A stretch of DNA of 53,467 bases from Flavicella sp963932955 (GTDB lineage Bacteria > Bacteroidota > Bacteroidia > Flavobacteriales > Flavobacteriaceae). Below, piece after piece: positions 44,715-52,306 of the stretch. The DNA is taken from assembly GCA_963932955.1 (NCBI GenBank), contig CAWVRK010000014.1, positions 1 to 53,467 on the forward strand. Reading direction: 5' to 3'. The notes beneath the pieces are model-generated. The model made no database searches. It was not told where the DNA came from and saw only the letters and a program-made list of their open reading frames with translations. Every line of letters starts with the position of its first letter. The first letter of the stretch is position 1. Made by a program: the position numbers and the translations under genes.

Positions 44715-47700
44715 ATGTTCAAGTATGTTTTTCTTTTTTTTATCGGTTTCTCAGCACTAAATGCACAAAACCCATCATCTGCCGCTCCCACACCCAGCAA
44801 AGCAAGCGCAGATGTCATCTCTGTGTACAGTGATACGTATACAAGCATCGCATCCGACCTAAATCCAAATTGGGGACAACAAACGCAAACTACTGAAATC
44901 CAAATCGCTGGAAACAACAGCTTGGAATACGCCAACCTCAACTACCAAGGATTGGATTACCCTGCAACAGATGTTTCAGCCATGGAGTTCGTTCACTTGG
45001 ACTACTACACAGATGATGCAACCGCTCTTGATTTTTTTCTAATCAGTAAAAATCCTACCGTAGAAAACCCTTACAGCATTGCTGTTGTAACAGGAAGCTG
45101 GCAAAGTATTGACATTCCTTTTTCAGTATATACTGCCAATTTAGACAGGGTCTTCCAATTCAAAACCGTAGGAAATGGAACCGTGTACTTGGACAACCTC
45201 TACTTCTGGAAAGCGCCAGGGGGCCAAAGTACAGACACTTCTTTGAGTGCTTTGACTGTAGATGGCAACAGCATTGCTAGTTTCGGAGCATCGAAAACCA
45301 GCTATTCTGTGGAATTACCAGCAGGAACAACGATTGTTCCAACGGTTTCGGCAACGGCAACAGACACAAATGCAAGTGCTGTCGTCACGGCTGCAACAAG
45401 TATTCCTGGAACAACAACCATTGTTGTTACGGCACAAGATGGAGTAACGACAAGCACGATTTCGATCGCTTTTTCAGTGGCTTCAACACCCCCTACAGGT
45501 TCTTCTGCCGCTCCCACTCCGAGTCAAGACAGTGCAGATGTCATTTCTGTTTTCAGTGATGCTTACACAAATATCAACGCCGACTTAAATCCAAATTGGG
45601 GACAACAAACGCAAACTACTGAAGTCCAAATTGACGGAAACAATACGTTGGAATACGCCAACCTCAATTACCAAGGGATGCAATATGCAGTCTCAGATGT
45701 CTCAGCGATGGAGTATATTCACTTAGATTATAAGACAGCAGATGCTACCGCTCTTGATTTTTATCTAATCAGTCAGAATCCAACCGTAGAAAACCCTTTC
45801 AGTATTGCTATTGTCACAGGAAGCTGGCAAAGTGTTGACATTCCTTTGTCAGTATACACTGCCAATTTAGACAGGGTATTCCAATTCAAAACCGAAGGAA
45901 ATGGAACGGTGTATCTCGACAACCTCTACTTCTGGAAAGCAACATCAGCTGCAGGCACAGACACCTCTTTGAGTGCGTTGACTTTAGATGGCAGCAGCAT
46001 TGCTAGTTTCGGACCATCGAAAACCAGCTATTCTGTGGAATTGCTAGCAGGAACGACGGTTGTCCCTGCAGTTGCGGCAACGACAACAGATTCAAATGCA
46101 AGCGTTGTCGTCACGGCTGCAACAAGCATTCCAGGAACAACAACCATTGCGATCACATCACAAGACGGAAGTACGACCAGTACGGTTTCGATTGCTTTTA
46201 CATTGAAACCCCCTCTCAGCGTTGCTGCACCAACACCTACTTGGCCGAGTGCCGACGTCATCTCTGTGTACAGTGATGCTTACACGAGTAATGCGACCAA
46301 CCTAAATCCAAGTTGGGGACAAGGAACTCAAACTACTGAAATTCAAATCGACGGAAACAATACGTTGGAATACAAAAACCTCAATTACCAAGGCTTGGAA
46401 TATTCACAAACAGATGTTTCAGCCATGGAGTTCGTTCACTTGGACTACTACACCGATAACGCAAGCTCTATTAAATTTTCTCTAATCAGTGCGAATCCTA
46501 GGGTAGAAAATGCTTATAGCATTGGTGTTGTAACAGGAAGCTGGCAAAGTATTGACATTCCATTGTCAGTATACACTGCCAATTTAGACAGGGTATTCCA
46601 ATTCAAAACCGAAGGTAATGGAATCGTGTACCTTGACAATATCTACTTCTGGAAAGCACCAGCAGTTGCAGAAGACTTACAATGGGAAACGGTGGTTTCG
46701 CCCGGCCATCAATGGCATTATACGCTTCCAACTTCTGAGCCATCTTCCAATTGGAAAGAGGCACAAAATGCACCTTTAAATTGGTTACAGGGCCCCTCAG
46801 GAATTGGCTATGGTGATGATGATGACGCGACAATTGTTGAGACCACCGAATCCTTGTTTATGCATACCACTTTTGAAATTCAAAATCTATCAATGATCAA
46901 TAAGCTCCTGCTTGATATGGACTATGACGATGGATTTGTCGCTTATCTAAACGGGGTTGAGATCGCCCGAAATTTGGTTTCAGGAAACCCGGTTCCCTAC
47001 AACCAATTGAGTGATGGTTTGCATGAAGCACTTCTCTATCGTGGTTTTAGCCCAGAGCGGTATTTCTTAAACAAATCCTTGTTGGTCAACGGAACGAATG
47101 TTCTTGCAGTTCAGGTACACAATCAGTCTGTCGATTCATCAGATTTGAGTGCGCTACCGGTGCTGTCTGTGGAGGTTTATGGAGAAAGTGGATTTTACAG
47201 CGATCCTCCTTTCTGGTTTGAAGATCCAAATAGTGAACCAGTGGAATTCAATTTTGATTCTTCAAATCTACCCTTGATTTTTTTGCAAACAGCGGGTGGT
47301 CAGGGGATTCCCGATGAGCCAAAAATTGAGGCTACCATGAAAATAATTGAGCGGCCAGAAGGGCAACGAAATTATGTGTACGATATCAACACGCTTGATT
47401 ATTTAAATTTTAACGGTCCGATTAAAATTGAAACCCGCGGTTCGTCTTCTACTTTCTTCTCAAAAAAACAGTACGCTTTGACCACTTATGATGCAATTGG
47501 TGAGAAAGACAATGTGAAGTTGTTGGACATGCCAAAAGAAAATGATTGGATATTGAGCGGGATTGCTTTTGATACCATTTTTATGAGGGATTTTATCAGC
47601 TACAAACTGTCCAACAAACTGGGTCAATACGCTTCTAGAGGGAGGTATTGTGAGGTAGTGCTGAACGACTCTTATCAAGGAATCTATATGTTGCAAGAAA

Positions 47701-49214
47701 AGTTAAAATCTGATGGCAGTCGAATTGATCTCAACAAAATCAAAGCTGATGACACTGTTCTTCCCAAGCTTTCTGGAGGATATATTACAAAGTCCGATAA
47801 ATGGCAAGGGAATGAATTGGGTTGGACGATGCCTAATTATGGAGGATATAACACTGATTTCATAAATGTCCATCCGAGCCCAGAGGATATATTGCCTGTG
47901 CAGAACGATTACATCCAAAGTGTTTTTCAAAGTTTGGCAGCTACTTCTGCGTCACGAAACAGTTCGCTGATCGATGGGTACCCTTCGATCATTGACATTC
48001 CATCATTTGTTGATTTTATGCTCATCAATGAATTGGCATCCAACCCAGATGCCTATCAATTTAGCACCTATTTTCACAAAGACAGAAATGGGAAATTGAG
48101 AGCCGGTCCCATATGGGATTTAAACTTGACCTTTGGAAATGATTTGTTTTTGTTCGGTTTTGATAGGAGCAAAACGGATCTTTGGCAATTCACTGTCGGG
48201 AATAGGGGAGCCAAGTTTTGGAATGATTTGTATAACGATCCTATTTTTAAGTGTTATTTGACCAAACGATGGAAGGAGTTGACCGCAACCGGACAACCGC
48301 TAAATGAAAATGAGATTTTTGATATGATAGATGAAACGGCGGCATTGATTTCTGAGTCTGTAGGCCGTCAACAAGCGTTGTGGGGCTTCGATCTCCGATT
48401 TGAGGACCGCATCAGTAATTTAAAGACATTTGTGACGCAACGCATCCAGTGGATGTCTAATAGGTTGACAAATGTAAGCCTGTGTGACCAAGTCACCACA
48501 CCCACATTGACGATTTCTAAAATTAATTACAACCCACAAGTTGAGGTTGATGAAGATGCAAGTGATTTTGAATTTATTGAAATCACCAATACTTCCAATT
48601 CATCCAAAGATTTGACGGGTGTTTATTTTGGAGGTCTCGGCTTGACCTATGAATTTCCGAACGGTTATGTCATCGAGGGCAATGCGTCTGTTTTTTTAGC
48701 GAATGACAGTCAGACCTTTGAAAGCAATTATGGATTTGCACCTTTTGATGAGTTTTCTAGAAGTTTGTCCAATGGTGGCCAAGAATTGGCTTTGTTAGAT
48801 GGGTACGGAAATCAGATAGATTTTGTGAATTATAACGACAAATCTCCATGGCCCGAAGAGGCAGATGGAAACGGGGCTTATCTCGAGCTTAGGGATTTAG
48901 ATTTGGACAACAGTCTTCCTTCGAGTTGGACTGTACAATCCATCCTTTCAAGTTCTGCTATTGGTGAGGATCCGCCAAAGGACTTTTTGAGTATTTATCC
49001 CAATCCGATTGACACCTACCTAAACATCAGAATAGCAAATGGTGCGAGGTTTCAAAAGTTGACCCTATGGAATGTAAACGGAAGGCAAATTGAGTCCTAC
49101 CAAACGAATAAATCAAGCATTCGATTGAATTTGGAAACGCTGGAAGCGGGGGTTTATTTTATAGAAATTGCAACTGAAAATAGGACTTTTTACAAAAAGC
49201 TGATTCGAAAATAA
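44715..49214 (+). CDS. Giant T9SS-secreted CotH-kinase protein with triple glycan-binding-like repeats
   Basis: A 1499-residue secreted protein. Domains: signal peptide (about 1-17); glycan-binding-like repeats at about 21-168, 263-411 and 502-649, each starting AAPTP and ending NLYFWK/NIYFWK; Ig/cadherin-like domains after repeats 1 and 2 (about 173-257, 415-497, starting DTSLSALT); a galactose-binding-like sandwich (about 652-826); a CotH kinase-like domain (about 843-1262) with GRYCEVVLNDSYQGIYMLQEKL and GPIWDLNLTFGND; a lamin-tail domain (about 1265-1410); and a T9SS type A sorting domain (about 1425-1499) starting YPNPIDTYLNI. The WDLNLTFG Asp fits the CotH metal site. CotH proteins phosphorylate secreted proteins in spore formers; the substrate here is unknown. 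Confidence 0.85.
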   Translation: MFKYVFLFFIGFSALNAQNPSSAAPTPSKASADVISVYSDTYTSIASDLNPNWGQQTQTTEIQIAGNNSLEYANLNYQGLDYPATDVSAMEFVHLDYYTDDATALDFFLISKNPTVENPYSIAVVTGSWQSIDIPFSVYTANLDRVFQFKTVGNGTVYLDNLYFWKAPGGQSTDTSLSALTVDGNSIASFGASKTSYSVELPAGTTIVPTVSATATDTNASAVVTAATSIPGTTTIVVTAQDGVTTSTISIAFSVASTPPTGSSAAPTPSQDSADVISVFSDAYTNINADLNPNWGQQTQTTEVQIDGNNTLEYANLNYQGMQYAVSDVSAMEYIHLDYKTADATALDFYLISQNPTVENPFSIAIVTGSWQSVDIPLSVYTANLDRVFQFKTEGNGTVYLDNLYFWKATSAAGTDTSLSALTLDGSSIASFGPSKTSYSVELLAGTTVVPAVAATTTDSNASVVVTAATSIPGTTTIAITSQDGSTTSTVSIAFTLKPPLSVAAPTPTWPSADVISVYSDAYTSNATNLNPSWGQGTQTTEIQIDGNNTLEYKNLNYQGLEYSQTDVSAMEFVHLDYYTDNASSIKFSLISANPRVENAYSIGVVTGSWQSIDIPLSVYTANLDRVFQFKTEGNGIVYLDNIYFWKAPAVAEDLQWETVVSPGHQWHYTLPTSEPSSNWKEAQNAPLNWLQGPSGIGYGDDDDATIVETTESLFMHTTFEIQNLSMINKLLLDMDYDDGFVAYLNGVEIARNLVSGNPVPYNQLSDGLHEALLYRGFSPERYFLNKSLLVNGTNVLAVQVHNQSVDSSDLSALPVLSVEVYGESGFYSDPPFWFEDPNSEPVEFNFDSSNLPLIFLQTAGGQGIPDEPKIEATMKIIERPEGQRNYVYDINTLDYLNFNGPIKIETRGSSSTFFSKKQYALTTYDAIGEKDNVKLLDMPKENDWILSGIAFDTIFMRDFISYKLSNKLGQYASRGRYCEVVLNDSYQGIYMLQEKLKSDGSRIDLNKIKADDTVLPKLSGGYITKSDKWQGNELGWTMPNYGGYNTDFINVHPSPEDILPVQNDYIQSVFQSLAATSASRNSSLIDGYPSIIDIPSFVDFMLINELASNPDAYQFSTYFHKDRNGKLRAGPIWDLNLTFGNDLFLFGFDRSKTDLWQFTVGNRGAKFWNDLYNDPIFKCYLTKRWKELTATGQPLNENEIFDMIDETAALISESVGRQQALWGFDLRFEDRISNLKTFVTQRIQWMSNRLTNVSLCDQVTTPTLTISKINYNPQVEVDEDASDFEFIEITNTSNSSKDLTGVYFGGLGLTYEFPNGYVIEGNASVFLANDSQTFESNYGFAPFDEFSRSLSNGGQELALLDGYGNQIDFVNYNDKSPWPEEADGNGAYLELRDLDLDNSLPSSWTVQSILSSSAIGEDPPKDFLSIYPNPIDTYLNIRIANGARFQKLTLWNVNGRQIESYQTNKSSIRLNLETLEAGVYFIEIATENRTFYKKLIRK
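44781..46670 (+). repeat. Three direct repeats inside the CotH-kinase gene
   Basis: Units begin at 44781, 45507 and 46224, giving periods of 726 and 717 bases. Each repeat spans about 440 bases of glycan-binding-like domain; repeats 1 and 2 are followed by a duplicated Ig-like domain of about 250 bases. Long stretches are near-identical, for example around 45130-45165, 45845-45880 and 46565-46600, suggesting recent duplication or gene conversion. Confidence 0.85.
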
Positions 49215-49238
49215 ACAAAGACAAATCGTTGTTTTTTT
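49213..49238 (+). terminator. Weak terminator after the CotH-kinase gene
   Basis: AAACAA (49213-49218) can pair with TTGTTT (49229-49234), followed by more T. The stem is AT-rich and overlaps the stop codon, so this is a low-confidence call. Confidence 0.35.
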
Positions 49239-49442
49239 GGCAGCAGCTTGAACGCTACACAACCCCTTGACTTGTTTTTTTTTTGGGAGGTGCGCTTTTA
49301 GTTTGTTCCCTAAGACAGGGCAGTCATCAACTTGGGGTTTATTTAGTTTAAATTCAAAGGGGTACAATGAAAATAAAGAAAATTTAACGAAGAAGATAAT
49401 TATTTTGAACTCAGTTCTTAGTTGTTTACTTGAGTACGTATA

Positions 49443-49582
49443 CCAACAATAGCATTATCAATATCTACGGATTCATCTCTTTTACAGGAGTTATGTAAGT
49501 TGGCAATACAGAGAAGAAAAAAGAATTTATATATTCATTCAGAAGTAGGCGAGACCAAGCAATTACTTATAGCTATTGTTGG
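49443..49582. repeat. Long inverted repeat bounding an intergenic cassette end
   Basis: CCAACAATAGC (49443-49453) and GCTATTGTTGG (49572-49582) form an 11-bp perfect inverted repeat enclosing 118 bases. The right arm lies seven bases before the DUF2752 stop. The AAC...GTT cores and span of about 140 bases resemble recombination sites of gene cassettes. It fills much of the 375-base gap 49215-49589, which holds no other gene or element that I can see beyond a weak terminator. Confidence 0.55.
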
Positions 49583-49589
49583 CTGAATA

Positions 49590-49988
49590 CTATATTATAT
49601 TTCTCAAAATCCAAAAAGAAATTATTATCGTCAGAATTACAAATATTGCTTTTTTTCCAAATAGTTTTCTTCTCCATTTCAAGATGCTTTCATTTGTTCT
49701 TTTTAAAGAATCAAATACCAAACCTGTCAATATGTAGGGAACTGATAATACAAGAATTGCATTTTCTGTTATCGCATTAAAAATGTCAAAATTCAAAAGG
49801 GAATGTACTGCTCTTTGCGAACCACAACCAGGACATTTTAATCCTATCAATTCTCTAATTGGACATTTTGGAAAATAAATATTGCCACTAGGATTGTAAG
49901 TCCTATAAAGTATCGCAAGAATAGTTACAAGAATTATAGCAACACTCCATTTGATGATTTTATTAATATACACTTGCTGCTCCGGCAA
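49590..49988 (-). CDS. DUF2752 membrane protein
   Basis: A protein of about 132 residues with three hydrophobic helices. The DUF2752 core CPIRELIGLKCPGCGSQRAVHSLLNFD is present, including the CPGCGxxR motif. The function is unknown. TTG at 49988 or GTG five codons later are possible starts; either overlaps the end of the CD225 gene by 11-26 bases, so the two are coupled. Pairing of DUF2752 with CD225/dispanin or TM2 genes is recurrent in Bacteroidota. Confidence 0.8.
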   Translation of the reverse strand: MPEQQVYINKIIKWSVAIILVTILAILYRTYNPSGNIYFPKCPIRELIGLKCPGCGSQRAVHSLLNFDIFNAITENAILVLSVPYILTGLVFDSLKRTNESILKWRRKLFGKKAIFVILTIIISFWILRNII

Positions 49989-50229
49989 TTAGAATAATTG
50001 AATAAATTGCTACTACTGCTATTCCGATCCAAAAGCTCCAAATTGTCCATTTTTTCGCTTCTTCTGAAGAACGATTCGCTCCGTCAATATCGCCAGCATA
50101 AAATCTTGATTCCACCTTTGAAGCATTAACGATACCTGCGATACCAAAAGGCAGACAACAAAATAATGTCACTAAAATTGATTCGACCAACCAAGTTTTT
50201 GGGGGTCTTTGATTGTTTTTGTTTTCCAT
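49963..50229 (-). CDS. CD225/dispanin family membrane protein
   Basis: An 88-residue two-helix protein: PPKTWLVESILVTLFCCLPFGIAGIVNASKVESRFYAGDIDGANRSSEEAKKWTIWSFWIG in outline, the dispanin hallmark, with a double cysteine in helix 1. The ATG at 50229 (MENKNNQRPPKTW) fits bacterial members; in-frame ATG at 50265 and a GTG-type codon at 50310 would lengthen it. Eukaryotic relatives (IFITM) act in membrane fusion control; the bacterial role is unknown. Confidence 0.82.
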   Translation of the reverse strand: MENKNNQRPPKTWLVESILVTLFCCLPFGIAGIVNASKVESRFYAGDIDGANRSSEEAKKWTIWSFWIGIAVVAIYSIILIAGAASVY

Positions 50230-50285
50230 ATTATTATCAAAATTTGTTTTTGTAATTGCTACCATATGTATGTATCTATGTAAAG

Positions 50286-50314
50286 GTGAATGTGTCAATT
50301 TTAGACACATTCAC
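50286..50314. promoter_or_regulatory. 11-bp perfect inverted repeat upstream of the CD225 gene
   Basis: GTGAATGTGTC (50286-50296), spacer AATTTTA, GACACATTCAC (50304-50314). There is no T-run on either side, so it is not a clear terminator. It is in the leader/promoter region of the CD225-DUF2752 pair and may be an operator or cassette-associated hairpin. Confidence 0.5.
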
Positions 50315-50480
50315 AAATCTAATATATTTTGTATAAAATAAGAACTAATTTTATAAATATGTATCTGAACTTCAGTGTTTTTGGTTGAACTATGTCATAA
50401 AAGTATTTGTATGATTCGTACATCTATGTCAAAAAATTATGCCCAAAAATAAAAAGTTGTTTTTGAGAATACTGCCCTAG

Positions 50481-50696
50481 AACAGAGGTGCAAAAAAAAG
50501 CATTGACTACCGAAGAGTTGGCGCCATTACAATTTTTGTAGGTGTCAGAACATGTTTTTTTGCTAAGGAGTCTTTACTTGAAGGCGTTGGATTCTTAGTT
50601 GGTTTTATTGGTGTGGGCACTATGATTTCCGGATACCTCTACCCAAATACAGGAAAAGAACTTACGAATGCGGTTGAAGAGTTTGAAAAGAAATAG
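50481..50696 (+). pseudogene. Remnant of a small membrane protein, 5' end missing or frameshifted
   Basis: The frame ending at TAG 50694-50696 encodes two hydrophobic segments (VGAITIFVG, GVGFLVGFIGVGTMISGYLY) and a charged tail (ELTNAVEEFEKK), but has no ATG, GTG or TTG upstream of the conserved-looking part before a stop at 50478. A GTG at 50488 is one base out of phase across an A8 tract (50492-50499); nine A would restore the frame. Its stop is two bases before the HTH gene, suggesting a former or slippage-dependent operon partner. Family not recognised. Confidence 0.5.
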
Positions 50697-50698
50697 CC

Positions 50699-50911
50699 TT
50701 GGGAAAGCACCATAAAAAACTTTTAAACGGTCTGGAGCATCTCAGGAAATCTGCAGGTTTGACCCAACAAGAACTTTCAGTTGCTGCGGAGGTTTCCAGA
50801 AAAAGCATCAATGCCATTGAGAATGGCATCTACATTCCGTCTACTGTTTTGGCGCTAAAGATTGCAAAAACAATCAATTGCAAAGTTGAGGACTTGTTTG
50901 AATTGCCTTAA
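50699..50911 (+). CDS. XRE-type helix-turn-helix regulator
   Basis: A 70-residue Cro/C1 HTH protein: LEHLRKSAGLTQQELSVAAEVSRKSINAIENGIYIPSTVLALKIAKTINCKVEDLFELP in outline. This is the compact regulator type often paired with a small membrane protein, matching the remnant just upstream (two-base gap). The start is TTG at 50699. Its TAA shares the TTAA at 50908-50911 with the convergent 31-residue ORF. The target is unknown. Confidence 0.82.
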   Translation: MGKHHKKLLNGLEHLRKSAGLTQQELSVAAEVSRKSINAIENGIYIPSTVLALKIAKTINCKVEDLFELP

Positions 50912-51003
50912 TTTTCCGCTAGGATCTGTAAATCATCGGGTTTGGGCTTTGGGAAATATAGGAGTAGTCCCCACATTAAAAGTGTGCCAATAAACCAAGT
51001 CAT
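50908..51003 (-). CDS. 31-residue single-span membrane peptide
   Basis: A short frame, MTWFIGTLLMWGLLLYFPK then PKPDDLQILAEN: one hydrophobic helix (residues 3-17), then a Lys/Pro hinge and an acidic tail. Its ATG (51003-51001) directly follows the stop of the PH-like gene with no gap, which suggests translational coupling. Its stop overlaps the HTH stop. No family is recognised, but the composition and position make it more credible than a random frame. Confidence 0.45.
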   Translation of the reverse strand: MTWFIGTLLMWGLLLYFPKPKPDDLQILAEN

Positions 51004-51408
51004 TTACACGACGGACTTGGATAACAGGTATTCTTTTGTCCTGTCATCTAACTTCGCAATTTTTTCCATTCCTTTTAACTGAGCTTTTAGCTTCAACTTC
51101 CTGCCATTGGAAAAAGTAAACTTTAATGGCGCTTGCAATAGTCCTTTTGACAATTTTAATTTTTCAATCTCATTCCAAGTAAAATAATTAGATGTATCTG
51201 GTTTCCCGAAGAACGTAAGCTTGTGGTAATGGATGCCTTTATCGGTGACAGCGACAAAATAAATCCTTATGGCAAAAGCAAATAATGGTCCAATTAAAAA
51301 ATACCACCCCCAAGAAGGGGTGTATTGAGCTTGAAAGAATCCAATTAGCTCTTCACCAGATTGTAGTTTCGGTATGATAAGTTCATCTCTTGCTTTTTCT
51401 TTTTTCAT
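51004..51408 (-). CDS. PH-like domain membrane protein
   Basis: A 134-residue protein: a cytoplasmic N-terminal helix, a hydrophobic segment (about 34-54, WYFLIGPLFAFAIRIYFVAV) and a beta-rich part resembling bacterial PH domains (VTDKGIHYHKLTFFGKPDTSNYFTWNEIEKLKLSKG). The exact function is unknown. It is followed immediately by the 31-residue peptide. The 110 bases upstream (to about 51518) contain no gene and join the attC-like hairpin. Confidence 0.65.
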   Translation of the reverse strand: MKKEKARDELIIPKLQSGEELIGFFQAQYTPSWGWYFLIGPLFAFAIRIYFVAVTDKGIHYHKLTFFGKPDTSNYFTWNEIEKLKLSKGLLQAPLKFTFSNGRKLKLKAQLKGMEKIAKLDDRTKEYLLSKSVV

Positions 51409-51518
51409 GATCTTTCAGTTTTGGTGGCGGTGGGTAAGGGCAAGCTCTTTTTATTTTGTGAGGCACGAGCAAAATGAAATGTGCTTGAACGTGCGGTGGG
51501 CTTTTCTTTTTTTCAATA

Positions 51519-51574
51519 ACATACAACGGTTAGTATAAAGGGCGTTTTAATGCCCTTTATACTGTGTTATATGT
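51519..51574. repeat. attC-like imperfect palindrome next to the peroxiredoxin gene
   Basis: Inner perfect arms AGTATAAAGGGC (51532-51543) and GCCCTTTATACT (51552-51563) with an eight-base loop. Outer arms ACATACAAC (51519-51527) and GTTATATGT (51566-51574) pair at eight of nine positions. The AAC and GTT cores sit at the ends, as in integron cassette sites, though the classical attC consensus is not met. The inner hairpin can also act as a terminator for the peroxiredoxin gene, whose stop is six bases away. Confidence 0.6.
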
Positions 51575-51579
51575 AGTGT

Positions 51580-52221
51580 TTAATTCTGATTGGGTTGAGG
51601 TGTCATCCTTAAATAAGGCTTTACTTCTGTATGGCCTTTAGGAAACAAGGCAGGAATATCTTCGTTTGCAACGGATGGTACAATTACACAATCATCTCCA
51701 TTATTCCAGTTAGCTGGTGTAGCCACTTTATGATATGCCGTTAATTGCAAGGAATCAATTACTCTGAGTAATTCATCAAAATTCCTACCTGTAGATGCGG
51801 GGTAAGTAATTGTTAATTTTACTTTTTTGTCAGACCCAATCACGAAGACAGACCTAACAGTAAGTTTGCTATCTGCATTTGGATGAATCATGTCATAAAG
51901 CATCGCTACTTTTCTGTCTTCATCAGCAATTATTGGAAAATTAACTGTTGTGTTTTGTGTTTCGTTGATATCCTTTATCCAGCCATTATGTGAATCAACT
52001 CCATCAACACTTAAAGCGACTACTTTAACATTTCTTTTGTCAAACTCTGCTTTGTATTTTGCTACCGTTCCTAATTCGGTTGTACACACAGGAGTATAAT
52101 CTGCTGGGTGAGAAAATAAAATTCCCCAACTTTCCCCAAGCCAATTATGAAAATTGATTTCACCTTCTGATGATTGTGCCGTAAAGTTTGGTGCTTCGTC
52201 TCCTAATCTAATTGTGCTCAT
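51580..52221 (-). CDS. 1-Cys peroxiredoxin (Prx6 type)
   Basis: A 213-residue thiol peroxidase that reduces H2O2 and organic hydroperoxides. The peroxidatic cysteine is in SHPADYTPVCTTELGTVAKY (about residue 47). The long C-terminal extension (PANWNNGDDCVIVPSVANEDI) is typical of the Prx6 class and dimer contact. The ATG at 52221 gives the normal N-terminus MSTIRLGDEAPNFTAQ. It is flanked by an attC-like hairpin at its 3' end and a related repeat upstream, so it looks like a cassette gene. Confidence 0.93.
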   Translation of the reverse strand: MSTIRLGDEAPNFTAQSSEGEINFHNWLGESWGILFSHPADYTPVCTTELGTVAKYKAEFDKRNVKVVALSVDGVDSHNGWIKDINETQNTTVNFPIIADEDRKVAMLYDMIHPNADSKLTVRSVFVIGSDKKVKLTITYPASTGRNFDELLRVIDSLQLTAYHKVATPANWNNGDDCVIVPSVANEDIPALFPKGHTEVKPYLRMTPQPNQN

Positions 52222-52256
52222 TTTTTTAGTTTTTAATTATTAGTTCAATTCAAATT

Positions 52257-52287
52257 ACATATAACGTCAGTATATAGCTAATATACA
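52257..52287. repeat. Second copy of the cassette repeat upstream of the peroxiredoxin gene
   Basis: ACATATAACGTCAGTATATAG (52257 onward) aligns with ACATACAACGGTTAGTATAAAG (51519 onward) with one gap and few changes. A GTATAT/ATATAC hairpin follows (about 52270-52286). The far arm seen in the other copy (GTTATATGT) is missing, so this copy is partial. Confidence 0.55.
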
Positions 52288-52306
52288 TAAAAAGGATAAT
52301 TGTTCA

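Noticed and set aside
49113..49367. Minus-strand frame beginning YPFEFKLNKP, considered as a transposase fragment
   Set aside because: The resemblance to IS3-type OrfA starts is limited to a few residues, it runs into the CotH gene antisense, and no terminal repeats were found.
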